The notes under the pieces are model-generated. The model did no database searches. It was not told where the DNA came from and saw only the letters and a program-made list of their open reading frames with translations. Below are positions 1 to 10,400 of a DNA stretch of 64,000 bases, in pieces (within the stretch, counting starts at the first letter, position 1; every line of letters begins with the position of its first letter). The position numbers and the translations under genes are program-made. The stretch comes from Hyphochytrium catenoides (taxonomy: Eukaryota > Sar > Hyphochytriomycetes > Hyphochytriales > Hyphochytriaceae), in the NCBI GenBank assembly GCA_900088475.1, contig FLMG01000761.1, forward strand, positions 30,544 through 94,543. Direction: 5' to 3'.

Positions 1-48
1 GAGAGCGAGAGAGCGAGAGAGAGAGAGCGAGCGAGAGAGAGAGAGAGC

Positions 49-79
<31 letters not shown>

Positions 80-80
80 C
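1..80. repeat. GA-rich microsatellite
   Basis: An almost pure GA/GC dinucleotide tract opens the window. It lies just upstream of a short reading frame that looks like a terminal exon, so it is probably intronic. Similar purine or pyrimidine dinucleotide tracts recur near 33.4 kb and 59.9 kb. Confidence 0.9.
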
Positions 81-99
81 CAGTGGCCTTCCCACCAAG

Positions 100-207
100 G
101 TTGATCAGCAACAAATGCTTACTGCGTGCGAGTTCGTAGACTTGGCTCTTGAGAGCGTATTATTACCACGGAAACAGCCTTTACTAGTAGGAGTCAATGA
201 CTACTAA
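100..207 (+). CDS. Terminal exon of a gene extending off the left edge (unidentified)
   Basis: An open frame of 35 codons follows a possible acceptor (CCACCAAG) and ends at TAA (205-207). It carries a plausible amphipathic helix around ACEFVDLALESVLL and then a short tail ending LVGVNDY. I do not recognise the family. The rest of the gene would lie before base 1, with the GA tract in its last intron. It is too short to distinguish firmly from chance. Confidence 0.3.
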   Translation, partial: VDQQQMLTACEFVDLALESVLLPRKQPLLVGVNDY

Positions 208-565
208 ACCGTACCTTCTTTAAAATCTACGATTCGGATCCGCCATTTTGTAACGGGTGGGAAGATGGGAATCAGGTTTTTGACCTCTTCACTTCCTCAC
301 CAGCTTCTCTCTCACTCTCTCTCTTATTCTCTTCTGTCTGCCGCTCTTCCTCGCCTTCGCTTTCCCTCTCGGTATCATCTAAACCTCAAGTGCTCCTATC
401 TCCTATCCCTCACCTCTGTCTGCCTGTCTGTGTCTACCTCTATTTCCATCATCTGGTTTTTTAAGGACGGGTCCCCAACGTCACCTTTGACTTTGACAAG
501 CTGCCTATGTGAGGCAAATAATTGAGTGAAGTGGCTCAACAGAGCCATTGCTTGCCATTCTCTAG

Positions 566-731
566 GTCCAGACTCTGGACTTTCGAACTCGAAGAAGAGA
601 GAGCTCTGCAATTCTAAGGAGGCTAACAAGCTTGACCTCTGAAGAGGTGGAAGATCGCCAGCAAACAGCAGTGGATCGCGGTGATGCTTCTTCCCAATTG
701 TCTTCCTTACTAGACGGCATTGTGTCGAGCG
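566..731 (+). CDS. Possible internal exon of an unidentified gene
   Basis: The stretch is bounded by an acceptor-like CTCTAG and a donor-like GGTAAGC. It stays open in one frame and encodes a charged, helix-prone peptide (RRLTSLTSEEVEDRQQTAVD). A second possible exon in the same style lies near 1455-1550 (DRLFRQCLQVIDQVL). I could not connect the two by phase or find a convincing start codon, so gene extent is unknown. They could be 5' exons of the SCP2-domain gene beginning at 1975, because a CTTGCAG acceptor-like site stands just before that ATG. No family was recognised. Confidence 0.25.
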
Positions 732-1974
732 GTAAGCATTTACCTCTCTGTACTCAATGCCTACATATGACTGTGAATAGAAAAGCTTGGTCTCATGCTC
801 AGGTGATTCCACTTAGCCAATCTCCTTCTGCCATAAAACTTTCTGCGCACATCCCTGATGTTACACCCAAACCAACCTGCAGTGCCTGCCCTTCATCATC
901 ATGTTCACTTTTCCTTTGTTTGCATGCCTGGTAGACTGCTAATGATCGCACTAGGGTTATCATTTGTCAGTTATTTGACTGGTTATCAACCACAAAGTCT
1001 TTTCTCCACAAACGCACGTGCATCTGTCTGTACATACAGGAAGAAACGGGCGTACGTGCATACGTAAGTATGGTTATTCCTAATTTAAGTACTTTGCGAT
1101 GGTCTTCTAACTGAATACAAGCAAGCTGTTCCGGAATGTAGTGAAAGCTTTGTGGTGTTCAGGTTGCCTGTTAGTTTCGGGACTCGTGTTCTCCCCTCCT
1201 CAACCATACATCACAGCCTGCAGTAATAATGAAGCAGATCTCCGTGGCACCCTCCTCGTAGCTCTTTGGTCCCATCTCTAATAATAGTTGCCCATCATTG
1301 GTTCAGGTGGGTTTTTGAAGTCGTTCCGCAAGAGATTGAAGGCTTCTCTACTCTCTTGCCTATCTCTTCCTCCATCTATTGTACGCTCTGTCTTCTCAGC
1401 TCTGAGGTTATCTCTAAGTGTACATCGTATCTACATACTATCTCTGTATAGTGTCAGCTCTCACTCTGACTCGCTCGGTGTCTATCGATCGGCTGTTTCG
1501 TCAGTGTCTGCAGGTGATCGATCAAGTGCTGCTGCAGCGTGAGAACCAAGTTCTACCGCTTTCCTTCCTTCTTCCTGCTGTCACTCACGCTGCCACTGCC
1601 GCACATAGCCCGCCAACTAGTTCTAAAGGCTGTTTGACGTCTTAGAACTTCATCTTCCACGCTGTTCGTGCCGGTTGGACGCAGCTTCTTCTTGCTGCTG
1701 TTCTCTTGCACAGCACAGATCGCTCTCCTTCCTTCGTCAGCTTTCGCTCGCTTCACGCGCTTTTGCTCTGAGGGCCAAGTGGAGAGAACAGAGAGGATGT
1801 GGCAGTGAAGCGAGACGGGTGCCTGCCTAACCTTTGATCGCGTTTAACACTAAGCACCTCAGCTGTCTTTTCGGCATTAACCGGTCTCACTCATAGCTCT
1901 GTTGGTTTAATGCTGTGAGGATAAGTGGTACCGGCTTCCTTTTTAGCGACTGGCAATAGGGTCTTGCAGGACCT

Positions 1975-4782
1975 ATGTCTGGCGAGGTTGGAGTTCTTCT
2001 AAGACCTTCTCCTCCGGAAGCGTTGGACAGAATGAGCCCAGGTGTAGAAAGCTTAGGTGTTGCTGCTGCAACAGAGGCACAGCCATCAAGTAAGCAATCT
2101 CTGAACGGGACGCCGCCTATGTCAGCGACCATCGCAGATGCAGTAGAGGTCTCTCCGAATGTGGAGCCGAAGTCCGTGAAAGGTACAGAGAAGGGAAGCG
2201 TGTCAGCGGAGAAACAAAGCAACGCTTTCTTGAACAAAGATGAGAAAGAAAAGGCACCAACGACAGGCCCATCTATGGCACCGAGTTCGTCCATTCCTCT
2301 ATCACCTCCACCTATTGCCCCAGAAGCTCCATCAGAGCTTTCAGCCATTGAAGATATCATGAAGTTCCTTCAGTTCAAACCAGCGATGAAGCCTAACAGT
2401 ACCTACCGCGGCAACGTAGTGTTCAATTTTAAGCTTAAAGACGGTGACATTGCTGTCTACACTCTTATAGTGACGGAGGATGGCGTGAGAGTAGAGCGAG
2501 GGGAGAAGCATGACTCTATCTCATGTGAGATCACCATCTCCGTGGATGACTTTATTTATTTATACTCTGGAAAAGCCAGCGCATCTTGGCTCACTTCTAG
2601 CTGCTACTCAGGGAAGATCAAGGTGCACAGAATGGCCTACAGGAACCTCACTCTCTTTGCCACGTCATTTGACTACTCGAGTGAGATGTGGAAAAAGTAC
2701 TACGAAGACACGGCACAGGAGACACTCTCTAGCGAGCAAAAAGCGGCTGTTTCTTCGTCCTCTCAGGAGCATGATAAGCCAGGACTACCAGGTATTGGCC
2801 GTGATCAAGCCATTGAGTCAGCCTTGGATGGTAGTAGACCTACTATAGGAACAGGAGACAGCACAGCAGATTCAAGTACAATCCTCTCTCCGACCCATCG
2901 TGAGCTCATTGCTGCGCTTGGGGCCAAGAATGCTATAACCTACGAACCAAGAGAAAAGGAAGAAGGTTCGGAGGCCAAGGAGGACCAAGGGCATTGGGTC
3001 CCTTACGATCAAGCCCTCTCAGCTTACTCTCAGTGCTCCTGCTTACCAGGAGCGAGCTACGCACTGAGGATCAACGGTATCTCTGTCCCCTTCTTACACG
3101 GTCCAAGATGTCCTGCTTCGCTCTATGATTGTGCTCAGATCCTATGCCAGACTTTAGAGCGATCGCAAGTGCTTGTGGCCCCAAACAAAACGGAGCCAAT
3201 CCTAGTTGCAGCCGATTTGGGCGGCGCTGTTGATGGTGCAGCCATTGAACTGGCTGAAGTAGACAGAGGTGAAGAGGAAGACACCTCTCCAAGGTCTAAT
3301 GTATGGCAGCTTGTGGATGCTTCATCAAACGACTCAGTGGCTAAATTTGGAAGGAGTAACAAAACTGGTGGGCATCAGAGGAGAGAAGTGAAGACGGCCT
3401 CTCTCTCTAACATCAGACTTAACTCAGTGGCGGAAAAGATGGGGCTTCTGAAGTTAATGGATGTGGATAGCATGGTGGAGAATGACCTAGACGAGCTCCT
3501 GAACAAGAAAGAGAAGGAATCCCCATCTACATTATTAAGAGCAGAATGCAAAGAGAGGGCGACACCAGGTCTGAGGGTGAAGAAAGTCTTTCCAACCCTA
3601 CACCCCAGTCTAGAGTACGCGATGGAGGCCTCTGTGAGCTCTCCCGGCTCACAACTCTTCCGTATGTGACCTCCGTCTTTGACGATCCGGTTCTACCCCT
3701 ATGTTGGTCTTCTGAGTGTTGTTCCTTCTTCTCGTCCTCTCATGTTATCACAAAGATATCTTCCTCTTTATACTCTCTGCTTGTCTTCTGCTATGCCTAA
3801 GTCTCTCGATTTCTGCTTTCCTTGGTTCTGACTATCTTGCGATTCTTCCCTATGGATCCTCTTCTGCAGACTCTTTGGTCCTTCCTAGACAGCCGACGAT
3901 GTCACCGACAGCACCCACTACTATGGGTGATGGCAGGAGAAGATACAGCAATGCCAGTAACGAGGCTAGAAGATCGGAGGCCGCACCTTTCGCTCCATCT
4001 GTTGTCTCCTCTCAGTCCTTTGGGCCTGATCCAGATCTCACGTCTCTCTTCAGTGAACTGGATGAGGACTTGGGGCTGAGCCACCACCCTGCTCGCCGGG
4101 AGAACTCGCAGCTTTTGGATGACGGTCATAAAGGAAAGAGCAGGGCGGAAGGTAGCTACTATGTTCCCGCCTACTCTATGGCCCTGAGAGAGGTGAGGGC
4201 TGAGTCAACATGCTTGAGTATTACTGCTTCCTACTAGCCAGTGCTTCTTCTATTCGGTTGTCTATAGTCCTATAAAGCGTCCTCATTAGACGATAGCCAA
4301 ATATTGCCATCTTATGTCCACCTCTTTACCGTTTTCTGCAGATCAAGCTTCACACTGATCAGCTGGTGGAGTCTCTTCGCGAGAAGACTAGGGAGATGAC
4401 CAGTTCCCCCTCAGCTCAAGTAGAGAATCTTGCCCCTCCATCTGTCCCTTGGGCATGGGCAGAAAGCACTGGGAGTCCGCACGCTGACTCCAGGGCTATA
4501 GAGATACCCTACTCTTCGTCTTCTCCGTCCTCTCTACGCCCTGGAATGGCTGTCAGGAAAGTTAATCATAGCCGGTTAACACCTAAAATGATCCAGCAGA
4601 ATATGATCCGTGACCTGAAGAAGGGCAAGGAGGTCCTTGAAAACAGTAAGCAAGCGCTAGGAAAAATGCTGAAGCCTGGTCTACAGCCAAGGGAGGTCGA
4701 CTCCGACAACGACTGCGGTGCAGGATCGCCGCCGGCCGACGGAATTGTCTCATACTCTGCCTTCAAGAAGCGTCAACGATAG
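1975..4782 (+). CDS. SCP2 sterol-binding-domain protein, 816 aa, three exons
   Basis: Exons 1975-3661, 3870-4192 and 4342-4782 join in phase and end at TAG/TGA-free frame until 4782. Residues about 122-240 form an SCP2-type lipid-binding fold: an FLQFKPAMK start, the GNVVFNFKLKDG strand pair, and DFIYLYSGKASASWLTSSCY followed by GKIKVHRM. SCP2 domains bind sterols, fatty acyl chains and other lipids in a hydrophobic tunnel. The N terminus (1-120) is low-complexity and rich in Ser, Pro and Ala. The remaining 570 residues hold no domain I recognise. They include a Cys-containing segment near residue 350 and a basic C-terminal helix (TPKMIQQNMIRDLKKGKEVL). Most SCP2 proteins are short or carry the domain at the C terminus, so an N-terminal SCP2 in a long protein is unusual. 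The start is the first ATG of the frame; upstream exons cannot be excluded. Identity of the SCP2 domain is fairly sure; function is open. Confidence 0.8.
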
Positions 4783-5670
4783 AAGTGAAGAAGGCGCAGA
4801 AAGACCTGACAGCCTTCTCTGATCTGTTTTGCTACGTCCTGTGTATATGACTACTTCCCTACTGGAAATTCACCTCTGCGAATGGTGGTATGGGAGGTGC
4901 TGGTACAATATTGTTATTTATTTGCTAGTTTTTATAAGCACACTAATGGTCACTTCACCCGGAAGTCCATCGTCTTGCTCCTTCTTCTGATCCTCCGCGT
5001 CAGCATCAAGCCTTCCTTATTCTCTAACAGATGGCCACTTCCTGTTGCTTATTCATCCTAAGGCCCCAACTAGCCATACGTCGCACCGACTGCGCTGAAG
5101 ATAGTTTGTCGATTGTCCTCTCGTATGACCTTTAGAGGCCTGATCAAGATAGCGAAGACACTTGCCGTGTTGTGTGTGAATACAGAGAAGCGTGACGGAA
5201 GAAGGACGACTTTGTCTGTCATGGGTAGAATGGGTAATGTACCCTCTTATCAAGCTAGAGATATACCTTAGGTATGGGATCTGGGTCTTACTTGGGTAGG
5301 TTGATGGTAAATAATGGGTAGCTGAATAAATGGACGTTAGCGGCTGTTGTTTGCGGCTGGCGCGGATGGTAGCGGTCTTAGAGGTGACCCATGACCAGCA
5401 AGCATCAGTAAGAGCTTCGTCATTGCGTCTCAGCAAAGCATCTTCTGACGTCTTTATAATCCAGCAAAGCCGGGCTTGCATGTTCCCCTAGCCCGACTGG
5501 TGCTTGCTGGTCATCGGTGCCTGTCATAGTAACTTCTTTATTGCTGATTAGTCTAGGCCTGTGCGTAGAGCAAAGGCTGGAATTGTTGAAGGCTAGTGTT
5601 TTGAGCAAAAGTCTCGAATAAGGCATAGACAGAGCTGCTTCTTACTGGGATCGAATTGCCGACGTACATA
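4783..5670. other. Intergenic region with a 14-base inverted repeat
   Basis: No convincing exon was seen between the SCP2-domain gene and the bL9 gene. A reverse-strand open frame at 5053-5481 lacks protein-like composition and splice signals. A perfect 14-base inverted repeat, ATGACCAGCAAGCA at 5391-5404 and its complement at 5501-5514, could form a stem with a loop of about 96 bases. Confidence 0.5.
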
Positions 5671-7102
5671 ATGCTTAGGTATGAAGATGACCAAGGTGAA
5701 CATTGCATTTGTGGCCAGCTAACCATGTCGCTCTCCTCAGAAGAGCACTTAGACATGCCGTCTCCCCGGCTTTGGCAAACCGGACAGTAGGCTCTGTGCG
5801 ATGTATGAGGTAAACTGTCTGCAATACTTTATAGGTTCTATATGTTATCGACTCTGACCGCCTCGGGCCTTCGCGTTTAGTCGAAGATTGGAAGTGGTCT
5901 TGCTTGAAGACATTCCGGGTATAGGAGAAAAGGGCAGTCTTGTCACGATGCCGCCAGGACACATGAGAAACTTTTTGTATCCACAGAAGAAGGCTGTCTA
6001 CGCCACAGAAGCTAACAAGGCCAAGCTTGTCCAGACTAAACAGGTATAAAGTAGGGGACAAGAGGCTATAGAGGGATGTCCTTCAAGGATAAAGCGACAG
6101 ATTTACCGAGGAAGACCAGCCGGGGCAGTTTGGATCTATAAAGAGAAGAAGATGGAATTGGAAGACAGGAGGACACGGTGTCACACGGGAGAATAAAGAA
6201 AGATCAGTGATAGAAGACGGACGCTCGAGAGATACCTCATAAACCATTCACAGAGGAGAGACAAAACAGAACAAGCAATAACGAAGAAACGAGGCGAGAG
6301 AGCACACGGGAATGCAGGACTGTGACCAAGCATTCTCTTCACTTAAGACGATATTCAAACCATCTATGATCACCTCCAGGAAGTGGATGCAGATGTTCTG
6401 GAGTTCCAGAGGCTTGTTGAGAAAGTGCAGCAGCGTCTCAACAAATATCCGCTTGTCTTCCGCCGTCAGCTCCTGGCAGGGAAGTCACTGAAGAGCGAAG
6501 TCAAGTAAGTTCATGGGGGACACGGCTAAGCAACATGACGAGAAAGTGTACCAGAGCAAATCAAAGAATCATAGGCGTGAAAGCCGTAGTGGGGCAAGCT
6601 TCAGACCAGGGTTGAGGGAGAGTGAAGAAGGCTCTTGCAAGCTGAGGTACATATGGGCCGGCACGGGAACCTTTGCTGACGCTCTCTTCCTTTCAAGTGC
6701 CGAGATGGTCCAAGAAAGCCTAGAGAAGCACCATGGTATCAAGGTAGATCTAGAGTGCATTAAGCTCCCCGATGAGCGCCCCATCAAGGTAAGGCTGCCT
6801 CATTCGTCCTCTACCACTTTCTTGCTCCTTGGAAAGCCCACTCTCACTCTCACACTCTTTTCCTAACTCCGCTCACGTATGGCACTCTCTCTCTCTCTGC
6901 TGCTCTCACTCTGTCGCCTCTCATATATTCTCGCATACCTTCGTATCTTTCGCCCTGTAACCCCTAACCTTTGCTGCTTATTCAGAGCACTGGCACGTAT
7001 GAGGCAGAGATCGTTATTGATAACATTCCACAAATGATCACTGATCCAGAGAAGGATGGCAAGGTGGTGATCAAGGCGAACGTAGAGGTGGTCCCACGGT
7101 AG
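5671..7102 (+). CDS. MRPL9: Mitochondrial large-subunit ribosomal protein bL9m, six exons
   Basis: Exons 5671-5678, 5741-5809, 5881-6043, 6380-6504, 6698-6788 and 6986-7102 join in phase to 190 aa ending in TAG. The N terminus (about 1-28) is Arg/Ala rich without acidic residues, as in a mitochondrial targeting peptide. Residues 29-70 carry the bL9 N-domain pattern: VVLLEDIPGIGEKG, then the basic loop PGHMRNFLYPQKKAVYATEAN, which binds 23S-type rRNA at the L1-stalk base. A long charged helix (EVDADVLEFQRLVEKVQQRL) links to the C-domain (AEMVQESLEKHHGIKVDLE, then a beta strand, TYEAEIVI). Length is typical of bL9. The first exon is only 8 bases (ATG plus five), chosen because its phase fits and the next exon has no ATG in frame. 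The exon 4-5 junction is the least certain. It converges with CFAP46, whose stop lies about 360 bases away. Confidence 0.88.
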
Positions 7103-7460
7103 TTTTCTATACACATTATTGAACAAGGAATCGCCCAAACAATGGACTTTCTCGCTCTTCGCAATGAGGTGCTCTCGCCCTGCCTCTTACTTCGGTCTTC
7201 TTCCTGCGTACTCGACTATCCTTGGCTAGCTCTCCAGCATTTTCAGTACGCCCACCTCCATCACCTCGTGCTCACCTTGTATCCCTGGTGCCCTCGAGTT
7301 TCCTTCGAAGAACCGAAGCCTAACCCCCGTCGGCCCACACTTTCCTTAAGATGCAAGCTAAGGGTTAACTAAACAGGGTACCCGCTGCTTTATGCGGTCA
7401 AAAGGCGAAGTAAGGCTTAGCTCCCTCGTGCTCTCCGATCTACGGCCTAAAGCCCTTCTG
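7103..7460. other. Convergent 3' intergenic region
   Basis: This stretch separates the stop of the bL9m gene (+) from the stop of CFAP46 (-). It should hold both 3' untranslated regions. I see no exon with supporting splice sites and no clear polyadenylation motif that I would assign. Confidence 0.5.
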
Positions 7461-10400
7461 CTATTGGGAGCTCAACCGGAGAGAAGGGAGACCAAAGAGG
7501 ATGGGATTGTACTTCACGCGATTCTTGATGACCTTTGCGGTCTTCCTTTGACCAGTCGGCGCTGTCGCCTTTCTCCCTCCTGCTACTGTTTGAGAGATGG
7601 CAGAAAGGGATGAAACTGGGCGATCTCCTGGCAGTTTGACAGCTAGAGGAGGCACATCAGACGCGTCTCCGGCACCCTCTTGAAAACTCTTTTCCGGCCT
7701 TTGCCCGTCCGATCTTTCCCCTCCTACTCCGCCGCCTGCCCCACTGGGTGGTACTTCAACTATTGAGCTATGGTGGCCAAAATCCATGGTAGCCTTGTGA
7801 ACTGCTTGTCCTATGGGTCCCTGCCCAAACATGCGTGCCAAAAGGCGTTGGAGAAAGACTCGATTAGCATAGAGCGAGCTCCCAAAACTGTTCGTGACTA
7901 TGCTCTTGGCCCCCGAGAGAGAGAGTAGAATGGAGAGGGTTAGAGGGGATTCGAGAAGAAGCTGTTGGTTGGTCTTCTGGGCCTTTGTCTTGTTGAACCT
8001 CCTCCAGCTGGCGTCGTTATGCGCCTGGTCAATCACTATCACTGTATTACAGCCATTGCAATCTACCCCTGCGGGTAAAGAACACTTAGAGGATCGAGCG
8101 TATTGTCATCATGCAAAAGAGAAGGCTAAGGACGCGAGCGAAGCGCTAAAGAAGGTCCCAATGAGGTGATGCCATCTGTTGGTACATGATCCAGTGCCAG
8201 AGGACGGTGCCTTGCCGTAAGAGCGTCTTGAGAGCAGCAAAACGGGATGGGAGGCTTACCAGTGACTGCTGACGGAGAGAAAGCGGCGAGACAGCTGTCG
8301 AGACCGTAGAAAAGTAGCCCACCGCCACTTCTGCTCCCTAGCAATTGCTGAAACTCCTCCTCTCGCGGAGTGCGACTGCCTCCGCTTAATCCTTCCCAGT
8401 CAGCATTTAGCTTCTTCAGCAGCGTACGTAAGGTACCAACCAGGCTGCTTTTGGAGCTAAGGTGAGGAGTAGATGATATATTTCGTTAGTGAAGAGGCGC
8501 TGAGGGGAGAGAACGAAGTGTATGTTGATCATGGTCTGAGGATGGAAACAGGATGCAGATGTATATGTCTTTGGGCATAAAGTGCAGGTCAGACTCGAGG
8601 TAAAAGACGTGTGAATAGGAGGTTTTTCAATGGGAGACACAGTATCTAAGAGCGTCATCCATTCTTACTTCTCCTGCGGTCCCTCATCTTCGTTATAAGG
8701 GTCAACGATGTAAGCCATGTTGGCTGATCTTACTATGGGCTCGCTTCCAAGAGAAGAGAGCCGATTGTGGAGCATGTGAACAGAAAAATCCCTAGTAGAA
8801 GGAACCAAGAGTCAATGACTAGGGGAGTCCAACAAGGACTTCAGAGTAGTAGAAGGAGGAAAAGGAGATGACAAATATCGCGGAGAAAGACTCTATCAAC
8901 AGGGCTCCGCGCCAAGATGCAACCGCTATAGTGGTGTTTGGCAAGCAATATGGGGCACAGTCGCATGGGCATAATTTTTGGCTAGCCATGTGAGGTTAGT
9001 CCATTGGAGCGGTCGGTTACCTAGAGATCCCCTTGCAGTTCTCAAGAATCGGCAGGACTTGTACTGGCAACTCAATTATTCTGGGGTCCAGCAACAGAAC
9101 GACGTTCCCCTTCTCCATCGCTGACAAGCCCGTTGCGAACTGCGAATCCGACAACAACTGCTCCGTAAGGTGAGAACGATGAATGAGTGAATTGTCCATG
9201 AGCTATGTGTGAGAAGGTGGTGTTTGCAGGAAACGAAGATGAATCTCTAATATCAGGCAAAAACGGCACTGAATGGAAAGTCAATCAGAGAAGAGGCGTG
9301 GAGGAAGAAGTAAGGGAAGCTTAGCGCAAAGGCATGGAAGAAGTTTTGCCAGGAAACTACCTCCCCAAATAGGCTCTTGATGGCGGCGATAATCTTATTG
9401 AACTCGTTCTCTGACTCATCGGGAATGTATCCCGTTCTTTCTCTATCCTCTCCAGCCGAGATGAAGTCCGCCTCGTCCCCTTGCTCATGCGAGAGTTGCA
9501 AAAGGATACGCGGACATGAGAGACAAAAGGCTCTCCACTCCTTGAGAAGCGCGAAGAGACGGAAGCGGAAATCATTGTCTAGCTTCCGACGAGAGAGCAC
9601 AGCTTTTTTCCTTCGGGACGAATCCGCCCATAGAAGACCGCCATACAACCATCTATAGGCAAAAGGTCAATTAGATCAGTGCGAGAGAGAGAGGGGAGAC
9701 GGTGAGCCACGGAAGCTTGGAAGGTTGAGAATTCATAGCAACAACTTCCCTGCTATTAATTGGTACAGAAGGTAAAAAATAGTAAGAAGTAGAAAGGAGA
9801 GCTACAATGACCGAGGAAGAGACCCAAACAGACGGCTAAAGGATAGCATCTGCAGCACAAATAGCTCCATAGGGGAGGCTGAAGTGAATAAGTGAAAGAG
9901 TAGAGGAAGATCCAGAAGGAAAGGAGAGCAGAATTGGGTCATGAACCTAATGTCTGGATCCATCTGGACGACAAGCACTGATAGGTCTGGCGGAAGACTT
10001 TTGACCAGGTTTCGAGGGTCAGCAGAACAATCCAGTCGCTTCCAAGCGTGAAAGTGCTGCTCGAGGAAGTGGTTCACCGCCTATCATTAGAGTTAGAGGT
10101 GTTAGAATTAACAGCTAACAGAACGAGCGTGGCGGCAACAACTTCAACGCTAGATCAAGTGTTTGCGGAACGCTAGATAAAGTGATCACGGGAAGCGGAT
10201 CTAACAATTCATCTTCTGAGGGAAAGGTACACAGCGTCAAGGGATCTACCTAGTGGCGTTAGGAGGGAATGGTACTGGAAGAATGGACGTTCAGAGTCAT
10301 AAGAGGAGCGTGATCAAACCTTAAGCTGAGGTGAGTTCGAGTTCTCTCTTAAGAGAAAATCTCGCTGCTGCAGAAGTAATCTGGCTCTGTTTGAAGGGAG

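Noticed and set aside
265-812. Overlapping open frames on both strands, including a 138-codon minus-strand frame
   Set aside because: The frames are Ser/Leu-rich, lack splice support and match no family; the only piece with protein-like composition and splice ends is plus 566-731, listed at low confidence.
5053-5481. 142-codon minus-strand open frame
   Set aside because: No recognisable motif, biased composition expected from non-coding sequence, and no splice signals; judged intergenic.
6043-6379. Acceptor at CTTAAG (about 6347) for bL9m exon 4
   Set aside because: Its phase does not match the preceding exon; the CCTCCAG acceptor before 6380 does.
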